From positions 620,001 through 684,000 of the forward strand of contig NZ_JACHJB010000004.1 of NCBI RefSeq assembly GCF_014207745.1: a stretch of 64,000 nt of DNA. Direction: 5' to 3'. This document shows, in pieces, positions 33,935 through 41,781 of the stretch (its first letter is position 1; the number at the start of each line of letters is the position of its first letter). The position numbers and the translations under genes are program-made. Source of the stretch: Nonomuraea muscovyensis (GTDB lineage: Bacteria; Actinomycetota; Actinomycetes; Streptosporangiales; Streptosporangiaceae). The notes beneath the pieces were generated by a model. It ran no database searches. It was not told where the DNA came from and was given only the letters and a program-made list of their open reading frames with translations.

Positions 33935-34363
33935 TCAGTTGAGCGGTGACCGCCAGCGCAAGCCCTCGAACCTGGCGAAGTCCTTGTCGCAGGTCACAAA
34001 TTCACAACCGTGCTCGATGGCCAGCGCCGCAAGGTAGGCGTCGGGCACGAGGTTGCTCCTGGCCTGGGTCTGGCGGCACAGCTGGGTGAAGATGTGCCAG
34101 TGCCGCTCACCAGGCTCAAGGACGATGGCGTGGGGCTGATTGCGGATCTGCCCGGCGAAGGCGAGGATCTCGTCCATCGTGGGCGGGTCCTCGTGCAGGA
34201 AGGGGTGGCGGAGAATTCGCACGACTCCATTGATCACGTAGTCGCTCACGGCATAGGCCGAGTCTCCGTTGACCATGCCGTCCACCAGGCGCCGGCAGAC
34301 CTCGTGATCATTCGCCCGCCGACGGAAGGCGTTGATCAGGACGTTGACGTCACTCAGCAGCAT
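33935..34363 (-). CDS. VapC-type PIN-domain toxin
   Basis: 142 residues. PIN-domain acidic residues are present: Asp in LLSDVNVLINAFRR, an internal Glu, Asp in VPDAYLAALAIEHG, and Asp in FVTCDKDFARF. VapC toxins are Mg-dependent RNases. It overlaps the antitoxin gene by 14 bases and is translated after it, the usual toxin-antitoxin order. Confidence 0.87.
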   Translation of the reverse strand: MLLSDVNVLINAFRRRANDHEVCRRLVDGMVNGDSAYAVSDYVINGVVRILRHPFLHEDPPTMDEILAFAGQIRNQPHAIVLEPGERHWHIFTQLCRQTQARSNLVPDAYLAALAIEHGCEFVTCDKDFARFEGLRWRSPLN

Positions 34364-34628
34364 CCGACACCGTCCTGGTGTAGCGCTCGATCTCCTCCTG
34401 GTCGATCAGCTCTTTGATGAACTCGGGAGTGAGCTCGATGCCGGGCCTCAGTCGGGCGTCCGACATCACGAGCTCCACATGGGGGCGGCGGGCCGCTTCC
34501 GTGGAGCGGTTGAGTAGTTGTCGCAAGGCGTCCTCCATCACCGAGGTGAGACTGCGTCCGTTTCGGGCCGCGTACGCCTTCGCCTCGTTGAGGAGTGCTT
34601 CGTCGATCCGCACCGTGGTCCTCCGCAT
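34350..34628 (-). CDS. VapB-type antitoxin (ribbon-helix-helix)
   Basis: 92 residues from ATG 34628. The N-terminus (MRRTTVRIDEALLNEAKAYA) is the ribbon-helix-helix DNA-binding region, followed by a helical tail that should wrap the toxin. A perfect palindrome at 34647-34662 just upstream is the likely operator for autoregulation. Confidence 0.85.
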   Translation of the reverse strand: MRRTTVRIDEALLNEAKAYAARNGRSLTSVMEDALRQLLNRSTEAARRPHVELVMSDARLRPGIELTPEFIKELIDQEEIERYTRTVSDAAE

Positions 34629-34646
34629 GACTCCAGCGTCCGCTCG

Positions 34647-34662
34647 TGACATAAAAATGTCA
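34647..34662. promoter_or_regulatory. VapBC operator palindrome
   Basis: TGACAT-AAAA-ATGTCA, six-base arms around four A/T bases, lies 19 bases before the antitoxin ATG and overlaps where a promoter would be. Confidence 0.65.
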
Positions 34663-34711
34663 AGAGCTCACAGTAGTCACCCGATCACAATCTTTGCATG
34701 GCCTTTGAGTA

Positions 34712-36151
34712 TCACCACCGCGCCACATTGACCTGGCCATTGGAGGAGAGCCGCACCAACTGTCCGACCAGCTCCCGCGACTCCGCCTCGGCCAGGAGGT
34801 CCGGCTCCACCACGTGGGCGTGAGCCCGCCCGCCGCCGGGCAGGTCCACGACGAGGATGCCCCGCTCGGCCACCCCCTCGCGGTCGTGCGCCACGGTATA
34901 CCCGGCCACCACGGCGGGCCCGTCGTAGGCGGGCACGATCGGCACGGGTTCGGCCGTAAAGACCGGGCGGGCGTCGCCCGTCGCGCCGCCCGGCTCGGTG
35001 GACCACACGGCGTAGGCGTGCTTGGTCAGGTGCATGCCGACCCCGGTGACCAGACCGTGGCCGCCCCGCTCGCGCAGCACCCCGGCCATCGCGGCCGTGG
35101 AGTGGAGCACGTAGTCGCTGGCGGGCCCGCCGGCGTACGGCAGGCCGCCGGTGACCGTGAGGCCGCGCGGGTCGAACGGGTCGAGGCCGATCGCGTCGCA
35201 GGCCTGCCGGAGCGCGATGGCGAAGCAGCTGTACAGGTCGATCGCCCCCATGTCGCCGAGCGTGACCCCGGCCCGCCCGAACGCGGCCGCGGCCGCACTC
35301 GCCATGGCCTGCGAGGCGTCGAGCGCGGGCCTGGCCGCCACCTCCCAGGTGTCCTCGGCGTACGCCCATCCGCGCAGGTGGACACGCCGGTCGTCCGGCA
35401 CGCCGAGCCGGTCGGCCAGTGCGGCGCTCACCAGCACGACGGCCGCCGCCTGGTCGACCTCCATGACGGCCACGGTGTCCCGCGTGTACGGCCAGCCGAC
35501 GAACCGGCCCCCGTCCGCCAGGTCCTCCGGGGTGCGCGGGGTGCGCCGCCAGGCGTACGGGTTCGCGGCGGCCACCCGCGTCATCGGCGCCATCATCCGC
35601 GCCCGGTCGGCCATCTCCTCGTGGATGGTCCAGCCGCGGGCCGCCCGCCGGGCCGTCTCCAGGATCGCGTACGTGTGCACCGGCAGGAACAGGTCGTGCG
35701 CCAGCTCGGCCGGATGCGGCCCCCGCTCCCAGCCGTACGGCGGCTTGGGCACCGCCGGATGGCTCCACGGCGCCCGCTCGCCCGCCTTCCGGTACGCCCG
35801 GCGCGTGGCCAGCGCCTCGGCACCGGCGACCAGTGCGCAGTCGAGTTCGCCGGCCGCGATCCTGGCGGCGGCCTCGCCGATGAGCAGGTGCGGCGCGGTG
35901 CCGCCGACTCTGGAGTAGGCCTGGTGACGCGGCGTGGCGCCGAGCCGTTCGGCGAGCCGGCCGGTGGGCGAGTCGTACTGCCAGGAGTCGGTGTAGACGA
36001 TCTGGATCGAGTCGAACCGCCCGGCGGGCAGCCGGGCGTCGCCGGCGGCCTCGCGCGCGACCTGCTCCCAGAGGTCGAGCGGCTCAGGGCCGGGTTGCTG
36101 ACGGACGGTGCGCTGGGCCACGCCGACGAGGCAGGGGGTACGTGGATCCAT
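34712..36151 (-). CDS. Thiolase-fold acetyl-CoA acetyltransferase-like protein
   Basis: 479 residues from ATG 36151. Sequence features of the SCP2-thiolase-like group: MDPRTPCLVGVAQRTV, LVAGAEALATRRAY, IDLYSCFAIALRQACDAIG and TGGLPYAGGPASDYVLHS. The Cys in DLYSCFAIA lies where this subgroup has its conserved residues; the classical N-terminal catalytic Cys region is replaced by VAGAEA, so true thiolase activity is uncertain. A GAAC-N3-GTTC palindrome precedes it, the same as for the SDR and MBL genes. Confidence 0.83.
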   Translation of the reverse strand: MDPRTPCLVGVAQRTVRQQPGPEPLDLWEQVAREAAGDARLPAGRFDSIQIVYTDSWQYDSPTGRLAERLGATPRHQAYSRVGGTAPHLLIGEAAARIAAGELDCALVAGAEALATRRAYRKAGERAPWSHPAVPKPPYGWERGPHPAELAHDLFLPVHTYAILETARRAARGWTIHEEMADRARMMAPMTRVAAANPYAWRRTPRTPEDLADGGRFVGWPYTRDTVAVMEVDQAAAVVLVSAALADRLGVPDDRRVHLRGWAYAEDTWEVAARPALDASQAMASAAAAAFGRAGVTLGDMGAIDLYSCFAIALRQACDAIGLDPFDPRGLTVTGGLPYAGGPASDYVLHSTAAMAGVLRERGGHGLVTGVGMHLTKHAYAVWSTEPGGATGDARPVFTAEPVPIVPAYDGPAVVAGYTVAHDREGVAERGILVVDLPGGGRAHAHVVEPDLLAEAESRELVGQLVRLSSNGQVNVARW

Positions 36152-36165
36152 ATCGCCATCTAACC

Positions 36166-36178
36166 AGAACAATGTTCC
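36166..36178. promoter_or_regulatory. GAAC-N3-GTTC operator upstream of the thiolase-like gene
   Basis: AGAACAATGTTCC lies 14 bases before the start codon. On the coding strand it reads GGAACATTGTTCT. It is the third member of this motif set in the window. Confidence 0.6.
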
Positions 36179-36307
36179 AGCGAAAGGGGGCGGACGACAG
36201 GCCTTACCCGGGGGCCTCCACCTGGGGCGACACCTTCTTCCACGACATCAGGGACGTACGACCCGGCGCCGTTCTCGGCCTCCGGAACGCGGCTCCGCCG
36301 CACACGC

Positions 36308-36344
36308 GACGGCCCCGGCCCGCGACAGGCGGACCGGGGCCGTC
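36308..36344 (-). terminator. Hairpin after the SSI-type inhibitor gene
   Basis: A perfect 11-bp stem GACGGCCCCGG / CCGGGGCCGTC with a 15-base loop, 8 bases beyond the stop of the inhibitor gene. It may also end transcription from the other side. Confidence 0.7.
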
Positions 36345-36352
36345 AGGCGGGA

Positions 36353-36712
36353 TCAGAGCCGGAAGACCGGCCCGGTCGAGGCACTCAGCTCGCAGCCGTT
36401 GGAGAACGTCTGGTCGTAGTCGTGCCGCTTGCCGTCCCAGATGCCCATCGCCTTGACGTGCACCGGGTTGTACTCCATGGTGCAGGCCGTGCCCGCCGCC
36501 CGGGACAGCCTCGACGGGTCGCCGCCCACTCTTTCGAGAGCGGTGCAGGCGGGCGTGCGGGCGCGCCGGGAGCAGGACAGGACTCCGGTCTTGTCCCCGA
36601 CAGTGATCAAGAAAATCCGCATCCCCCTGCCGGGAGCGTGCGTGTCGGCCACGGCGGGAGCGACACTGAATGCCGTACAGGAAAGGACGGCCAAGCAGAG
36701 AAGTCGACGCAT
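36353..36712 (-). CDS. Secreted SSI-family (subtilisin inhibitor-like) protease inhibitor
   Basis: 119 residues with a signal peptide (MRRLLCLAVLSCTAFSVAPAVA). The mature part follows the Streptomyces subtilisin inhibitor pattern: FLITVGDKTGVLSC, CTALERVGGDPSRL, CTMEYNPVHVKAMGIWDGKR and TFSNGCELSASTGPVFRL, with the four Cys of the two SSI disulphides. The reactive loop reads CTMEY, so the predicted P1 residue is Met and P1' is Glu. The first disulphide loop is several residues shorter than usual. It is divergent from the trypsin-like gene cluster, which makes those proteins or co-secreted proteases likely partners. Confidence 0.85.
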   Translation of the reverse strand: MRRLLCLAVLSCTAFSVAPAVADTHAPGRGMRIFLITVGDKTGVLSCSRRARTPACTALERVGGDPSRLSRAAGTACTMEYNPVHVKAMGIWDGKRHDYDQTFSNGCELSASTGPVFRL

Positions 36713-36911
36713 GGATACCACCTTTCCTGGCGCCCTGACCTGCTGCAACGACCGACACGAGGGATCAGTTACGCCTATGCGGATGGATGCCTTGACGGCT
36801 TCCTTATAGGACACAAGTCACGCTTGATCGGATAACGAATCCCCCACCCGAGCTGCAATACATAGGAGCGATCTGTAAGAATCCTCCCTTACACCCCAAG
36901 AAAGGCTTTTC

Positions 36912-38012
36912 ATGATCCCCCGGGCCAGGCATCTGGCAGCCGTCGCGCTGAGCGCGCTGCTGATGCTGCCTGCCTTCGGGGGCCACGCCGCCGCCTCGGC
37001 CGCCGGCTTCGTCTACTCGGTCACGCTGACCAAGACCGCGACGGACGTCCAGAAGGTCGCCGAATACTGGAAGCCCGAGCGCCTCAAGCAGGCCGACAGC
37101 TACAGCCCCGCCACACCGGGCTCCCGGTCGGAAGGCTCCACCGCCGCCGGGGCCAGCCTGGGCGGCATCCAGACCGCCGCGACCACCGCTGCCGCCACCA
37201 CCGCCGCCTCGAAGCGCAAGGCCGTCGTCAGCGTGGCACCCGCCCTGCCCCAGAAGGGCACGGCCGCGAAGACCATGGGCAAGGTGTTCTTCCGTTTCGG
37301 CGACAAGGAGTACTGGTGCTCGGCCAGCGCGGTGGCCGCCAGGAACCGCAGCGTGGTCGCCACGGCCGCGCACTGCGCCTACGACCCCCGCCAGGGCAAG
37401 GCCGCCCAGTACTGGATCTTCGTCCCCAACCCCGGACCCGACGGGGCGACGCCGGACGGCATCTACGTGGGCTCGTCGATCAGCATGCACGAGCACTGGC
37501 CGGGCAAGGGCGACTACGACTTCGACTACGCGTTCGTGACCGTGAACCGCGGCTTCACCTGGGCGAGCAAGGACGGCAAGCTCGTCACCCAGGACGTCGG
37601 CAGGTTGCAGGACAACGTCGGCGGCCAGGGCCTGGCCCTCACCAAGGGGCTCGGCAACACGATCCACGCCTTCGGCTACCCGGCCGGCCCGCAGCCCGAC
37701 GGCAGCCGCCCGTTCGACGGCCGCACGCTGCGGACCTGCATCGGCACCACGCGCAAGACCGTGGCGCCCAGCCTGGACCTCCAGTTCGGGGTGCAGCTGC
37801 AGCCGTGCAACTTCAGTGCCGGCGCGAGCGGCGGAGCCTGGCTGATCGACTACCGGTCCTCCCAGCAGCTCGGCGGGCTGAACGGCATCAACAGCCTGAC
37901 CTGGAACCGCGACGCCAAGGAGGGCTACGACGCGGTGTCCTCACCCCCGTTCACCGTCACCACCGGCCAGGTGTACCAGCGCGCTGCCACCCTGAACACG
38001 CCACAAATGTGA
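36912..38012 (+). CDS. Secreted trypsin-like serine protease, intact triad (array member 1)
   Basis: 366 residues with a signal peptide (about 1-30) and an Ala/Thr-rich pro-region. Chymotrypsin-fold triad: His in VVATAAHCAYD, Asp in YDFDYAFVTV and Ser306 in SAGASGGAWL. The motif GASGG replaces the usual GDSGG. Two further motifs shared with the following four genes are KTMGKVFF and GRLQDNVGGQG. A CRP-like site overlaps its stop codon. It is the most divergent and the only apparently catalytic member of the array, next to the inhibitor gene. Confidence 0.85.
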   Translation: MIPRARHLAAVALSALLMLPAFGGHAAASAAGFVYSVTLTKTATDVQKVAEYWKPERLKQADSYSPATPGSRSEGSTAAGASLGGIQTAATTAAATTAASKRKAVVSVAPALPQKGTAAKTMGKVFFRFGDKEYWCSASAVAARNRSVVATAAHCAYDPRQGKAAQYWIFVPNPGPDGATPDGIYVGSSISMHEHWPGKGDYDFDYAFVTVNRGFTWASKDGKLVTQDVGRLQDNVGGQGLALTKGLGNTIHAFGYPAGPQPDGSRPFDGRTLRTCIGTTRKTVAPSLDLQFGVQLQPCNFSAGASGGAWLIDYRSSQQLGGLNGINSLTWNRDAKEGYDAVSSPPFTVTTGQVYQRAATLNTPQM

Positions 38013-38023
38013 CGCAAGTTACA
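38008..38023. promoter_or_regulatory. CRP-type palindrome ahead of array member 2 (one mismatch)
   Basis: TGTGACGCAAGTTACA fits TGTGA-N6-TCACA except for one base. It overlaps the stop of member 1 and lies about 117 bases before the predicted -10 of member 2. Confidence 0.5.
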
Positions 38024-38115
38024 CGGAGCGTTGTCAACCACCCGATGATCAGGCAATATCGGATCTCGAAACGATCACGGCCCCTCGACGGCCGCTTTAC
38101 CTGATCTTCCGCAAA

Positions 38116-38145
38116 TTCACAGGTCCAGAGCCAGACCGGTAGGTT
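38116..38145 (+). promoter_or_regulatory. Predicted promoter of array member 2
   Basis: TTCACA (38116) and TAGGTT (38140) with an 18-base spacer. The -10 plus CC (TAGGTTCC) aligns with TATGTTCC and TAGATTCC ahead of members 3 and 4. An AACGATCACGGCCCC block at 38070-38084 also recurs upstream of member 4 at 41643-41657. Confidence 0.45.
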
Positions 38146-38217
38146 CCGGGCTGACCGTTTGCTGCTTACGGGGTCCAGTTGCCCCGCGTCAGCACAAAGG
38201 CAAAGCCTGGAGTTACC

Positions 38218-39384
38218 TTGAAGCGAATCCTTGTCCCGGCCGGCGGCGCCGTACTGGCGACCGGCCTCCTGGCCAGCGGCATGGCGGGCACCGTGCAGGC
38301 CCGCGCCGACGTCGCCAGCGACCCGATGGCCCGCAACACCGCCCAGGCGGCCTCGGTCGCCTCCTTCTGGCTCGCGTCGAACGGCGCGGCGCTGCGTGCC
38401 GCCTCCGCCTACCCCTGGGACTCCAAGGAAGTCCGGAAGGTCGTCTCCAAGGGCGGCGCCAGCCCCGACGGCAGCCCCGGCAGCGCCGCGCCGATCGACG
38501 AGGAGAAGGCCCCGATCAGCAGGGCCCAGAACGTGAACATGCCGAAGACGACCGGCAAGGTCTTCTTCGTCGACGCCTCGGGCAAGTACCGCTGGTGCTC
38601 GGCCACCTCGGTCCAGTCCAACTACCGCAACCTGGTCGCCACCGCCGGCCACTGCGTGTACGACACCGACGGCAACCGCGACGTCCTGGACCGGTGGGTC
38701 TTCGTGCCCGGCTACTACCAGGGCAAGGCCCCCTGGGGCATCTACGTGGGCAAGCAGGCCTTCACCCACTACGACTTCGACGTCTACGAGGACTACGACC
38801 GCGACTACGCGTTCGTCACCGTCTACAACGGCATCGGCTTCACCGGCGTCAAGCAGGTCAGCCGCAAGGACTACGAGCGCTTCACCGGTCCGAAGCGCAG
38901 CTGGGGCGGACGCAACTACATCCTGCTGTCCAAGGACGTGGGCCGCCTCGGCGACAACGTCGGCGGCCAGGGCGTCTCCTGGAACCAGCCCATGGGCAAG
39001 GTCGTCCGCGCGTTCGGCTACCCGGCCGGCCCGCACCCCGACGGCAACCGGCCGTACAGCGGCGTCACGCCGAAGACCTGCTACGGCAAGACCACCGGCA
39101 AGGCCGTGGGCGCCTCGTGGCTGAAGATCGAGGAGCACATCGGCCTCAAGTGCGCGGTGACCCCGGGCTACGACGGCGGCCCCTGGCTCGCCAACTACAG
39201 CAACGGCAAGCGTCTCGGCTACGTCAACGGCGTGACCAGCACCTTCGCCGACCAGGACGGTAACGACCGCATCGACTACATCACCTCGCCGTACTTCGAC
39301 GGCGAGACCGCGTCGGTCTACAACTCGGCCAAGAACGTGTGGTCCGGCAAGATCGTCGGCCCGAACGGCGAGCTGTACAAGTAG
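38218..39384 (+). CDS. Secreted trypsin-fold protein, Ser-to-Asp at nucleophile (array member 2)
   Basis: 388 residues from TTG 38218 (GGAG six bases ahead), starting MKRILVPAGGAVLATGLL with a cleaved signal. The chymotrypsin-fold His145 (ATAGHCVYD) and Asp196 (YDRDYAFVTV) are present. Where GDSGGP should be, the sequence is GYDGGPW, so residue 319 is Asp (codon GAC) instead of the nucleophilic Ser. Cys residues pair as expected (WCSATS/AGHC and TCYGK/LKCAVT). It lacks the long insertion found in members 3-5. It is probably not a serine protease; a binding or decoy role is possible. Confidence 0.82.
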   Translation: MKRILVPAGGAVLATGLLASGMAGTVQARADVASDPMARNTAQAASVASFWLASNGAALRAASAYPWDSKEVRKVVSKGGASPDGSPGSAAPIDEEKAPISRAQNVNMPKTTGKVFFVDASGKYRWCSATSVQSNYRNLVATAGHCVYDTDGNRDVLDRWVFVPGYYQGKAPWGIYVGKQAFTHYDFDVYEDYDRDYAFVTVYNGIGFTGVKQVSRKDYERFTGPKRSWGGRNYILLSKDVGRLGDNVGGQGVSWNQPMGKVVRAFGYPAGPHPDGNRPYSGVTPKTCYGKTTGKAVGASWLKIEEHIGLKCAVTPGYDGGPWLANYSNGKRLGYVNGVTSTFADQDGNDRIDYITSPYFDGETASVYNSAKNVWSGKIVGPNGELYK

Positions 39385-39401
39385 GGATCACCTTCCCACA
39401 C

Positions 39402-39431
39402 GGGGTCCGGCTTCGGCCGGGCCCCCTTTTT
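39402..39431 (+). terminator. UUCG-tetraloop terminator after array member 2
   Basis: GGGGTCCGGC-TTCG-GCCGGGCCCC followed by a T-rich tract (CTTTTTT). A textbook intrinsic terminator, 18 bases after the stop. Confidence 0.9.
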
Positions 39432-39543
39432 TCGTGTCCGGCAGGCATGGCCGCGGTCGCTGAGGGGAGGGCTGAAACCCCAGCCTGAAGATCATTAAGG
39501 CGCGGGAGCGAGATTAGACGGAGTTGCCCCCCGATTTGGTTCC

Positions 39544-39559
39544 TGTGATCTGAGTCACA
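39544..39559. promoter_or_regulatory. Perfect CRP-type palindrome ahead of array member 3
   Basis: TGTGATCTGAGTCACA, an exact match to TGTGA-N6-TCACA, the CRP/GlxR consensus. It lies about 200 bases before the predicted -10. The 434-base gap between members 2 and 3 holds this site, the terminator and the promoter, with no gene. Confidence 0.72.
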
Positions 39560-39720
39560 TTCGCTCGCTCACTCACCGCGACGAGGTCGTCACCGTCACT
39601 TTCCGCAACCTCGGCATGCCCTGCGAAGACGCGCCCTCCCGATCACCGTCAGCGAAGATCACTGACTGGTAACGGAAAGGTCACGGCGGTAAGGCCGCAT
39701 GCCGAAAGGGGCAAACCGGC

Positions 39721-39750
39721 TTCCACCTGCAAAGATCAGCGCGCTATGTT
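39721..39750 (+). promoter_or_regulatory. Predicted promoter of array member 3
   Basis: TTCCAC (39721) and TATGTT (39745) with an 18-base spacer. Downstream, CTTTACTGACGCATGG and the following bases are almost identical ahead of members 3 and 4. Confidence 0.45.
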
Positions 39751-39818
39751 CCTTGCTATCCCTTTACTGACGCATGGGACGCAAGTTGCGACCCACGACA
39801 GACCAAGGAGCAGTCCCC

Positions 39819-41348
39819 TTGAAGCGCATCCTCATCCCCGCCGGTGGCGCCATCCTGGCTACCGGCCTTCTGGCCGCCGGCCTCGCCGGCACCGCCACGG
39901 CCGCCAGCGACGTCGCCAGCGACCCGATGGCGAAGAGCGCGGCCGCGGCCAAGGCCATCGCCCAGTTCTGGGCCGAGTCCAACGGTGCGGCTCTCAAGGC
40001 CGCCACCCAGTCCAACATCTGGGACAACAACGACGTCGCCAAGCTCCAGAGCAAGGGCGGCTACAGCCCCGACACCAAGCCCGGCTCCGCCTCGCCGATC
40101 GGCCAGGAGAAGAAGCCCGCGGTCAAGACGCAGAACGTCAACTTCCCGAAGACCATCGGCAAGGTGTTCTTCGTCAACAGCAAGGGCGAGAAGAAGTGGT
40201 GCTCCGCCACCTCCGTCCAGGCGCAGTACCGCAACCTGGTCGCCACCGCCGGCCACTGCGTGTACGACACCGCGGGCAACACGGACGTCATGTCCAAGTG
40301 GGTCTTCGTGCCCGGCTACTACCAGGGCAAGGCTCCCTGGGGCATCTACGTCGGTAAGCAGGCGTTCACGCACTACGACTTCGACGTCTACGAGGACTAC
40401 GACCGCGACTACGCGTTCGTCACCGTCTACAACGGCATCCACGTGGGCGGCGGCAAGGCCAGGCGCGTCTCCGAGGCCGAGTTCGACAAGTACCAGGGCA
40501 TCAAGGAGGCCAAGGAGATCGAGATCTCCGAGGCCGAGTACAAGAAGTGCTCCCTCGACCCCACCGAGACCGACTCGTGCTTCGTCAAGAAGGGCGACGA
40601 GGCCCAGCCGACCGGCCCCGACTACCCCGGGGCTCAGGTCGCCAAGGTCGAGGTCGGCAAGGCCAAGTACGAGGCCGCCAAGGTCGGCAAGGGCAACGGC
40701 TACAAGTTCGGTGAGCCGGTCACCGAGATCGTGACCGACGCCGAGGCCGCGGCCTACAAGAAGAACCAGGAGAAGGACGCCGAGAAGTACCCGGCGACCG
40801 TCGTCAAGGACGAGCGCGGCAACTGGACCATCACGCACTACTACGTGCAGCAGTGGTTCAAGCCCGGCACGGCGACCAAGTACTACAAGGTCTCCTTCTA
40901 CATCATCGAGGGCTTCGTCCGGGACGCCGGCCGCCTCGGTGACAACGTCGGCGGTCAGGGCGTCGCCTGGAACCAGCCCACGGGCAAGTACGTCCGTGCG
41001 TTCGGCTACCCGGCCGCCCCGCACCCCGACGGCAACAAGAGCTACACCGGTGTCACGCCGAAGTGGTGCTACGGCAAGACCACGAAGAAGCTCGTCGGTT
41101 CGGCCGCCAAGAAGATCGAGGAGCACGTGGCGCTCAAGTGCGCCATGACCGAGGGCGCCGACGGTGGCCCCTGGCTGCTCAGGTACAGCAACAGCAAGCG
41201 TCTCGGCTACGTGAACGGTGTCACCAGCACCTTCAACGACCAGGACGGCAACAACCGCGTCGACTACATCTCCTCGCCGTACTTCGACGGTGAGACCGCG
41301 AGCGTCTACAAGGCCGCCGCGAAGGTGTGGTCCGGCAAGATCATCTAA
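39819..41348 (+). CDS. Secreted trypsin-fold protein with insertion, Ser-to-Asp (array member 3)
   Basis: 509 residues from TTG 39819 (AAGGAG eight bases ahead). An in-frame ATG at 39774 gives a 15-residue extension with no ribosome site. Signal peptide, conserved NFPKTIGKVFF, His146 in ATAGHCVYD and Asp in DRDYAFVTV. The nucleophile site is GADGGPW, so residue 448 is Asp (GAC). Between the two barrels is an insertion of roughly 150 residues, rich in Lys, Glu and Tyr, with NGYKFGEPVTEIVT and ITHYYVQQWFKPG. It is closely related to member 4. Confidence 0.82.
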   Translation: MKRILIPAGGAILATGLLAAGLAGTATAASDVASDPMAKSAAAAKAIAQFWAESNGAALKAATQSNIWDNNDVAKLQSKGGYSPDTKPGSASPIGQEKKPAVKTQNVNFPKTIGKVFFVNSKGEKKWCSATSVQAQYRNLVATAGHCVYDTAGNTDVMSKWVFVPGYYQGKAPWGIYVGKQAFTHYDFDVYEDYDRDYAFVTVYNGIHVGGGKARRVSEAEFDKYQGIKEAKEIEISEAEYKKCSLDPTETDSCFVKKGDEAQPTGPDYPGAQVAKVEVGKAKYEAAKVGKGNGYKFGEPVTEIVTDAEAAAYKKNQEKDAEKYPATVVKDERGNWTITHYYVQQWFKPGTATKYYKVSFYIIEGFVRDAGRLGDNVGGQGVAWNQPTGKYVRAFGYPAAPHPDGNKSYTGVTPKWCYGKTTKKLVGSAAKKIEEHVALKCAMTEGADGGPWLLRYSNSKRLGYVNGVTSTFNDQDGNNRVDYISSPYFDGETASVYKAAAKVWSGKII

Positions 41349-41396
41349 GTGACGCACCGCGACCGGTCCTGAGCCGATCGTTGACGCGTTGACCCG

Positions 41397-41426
41397 CGAA
41401 GGGCCCGGCGACCGCCGGGCCCTTCG
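41397..41426 (+). terminator. Long-stem terminator after array member 3
   Basis: A 14-bp stem CGAAGGGCCCGGCG / CGCCGGGCCCTTCG with a two-base gap, followed by GCGTTT. It lies 48 bases after the stop. Confidence 0.82.
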
Positions 41427-41490
41427 GCGTTTCCGGGAATCTGTGGGGCGTTTTGACGCATGCCACGCCCAGACGGTGCCATCAAGACGA

Positions 41491-41506
41491 TGTGATCTGC
41501 GTCACA
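41491..41506. promoter_or_regulatory. Perfect CRP-type palindrome ahead of array member 4
   Basis: TGTGATCTGCGTCACA, again an exact TGTGA-N6-TCACA match and 14 of 16 identical to the site ahead of member 3. It is about 205 bases before the predicted -10 (TAGATT at 41711). The 433-base intergenic region has no gene. Confidence 0.72.
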
Positions 41507-41781
41507 CTGCGCCGATCGGCCGCGCCGGCAATCGAGTTACGCACCGCCAGTCACACTGACAACTTCCTTATGTTGATCTGCGAAAACGGGCGCGTCAGGC
41601 ACTTCCGGCAAGTCGCTCACATATGCCGCTTAAACATCACAGAACGATCACGGCCCCCAAAGCGGATCTTTTCTATGCGAAGTAGCTACCCGAGTCCAAG
41701 ATCCACACTGTAGATTCCTGGTCATACCTTTACTGACGCATGGAACGCAAGAAGCGTTCCACGACAGCGCAAGGAGTCACC

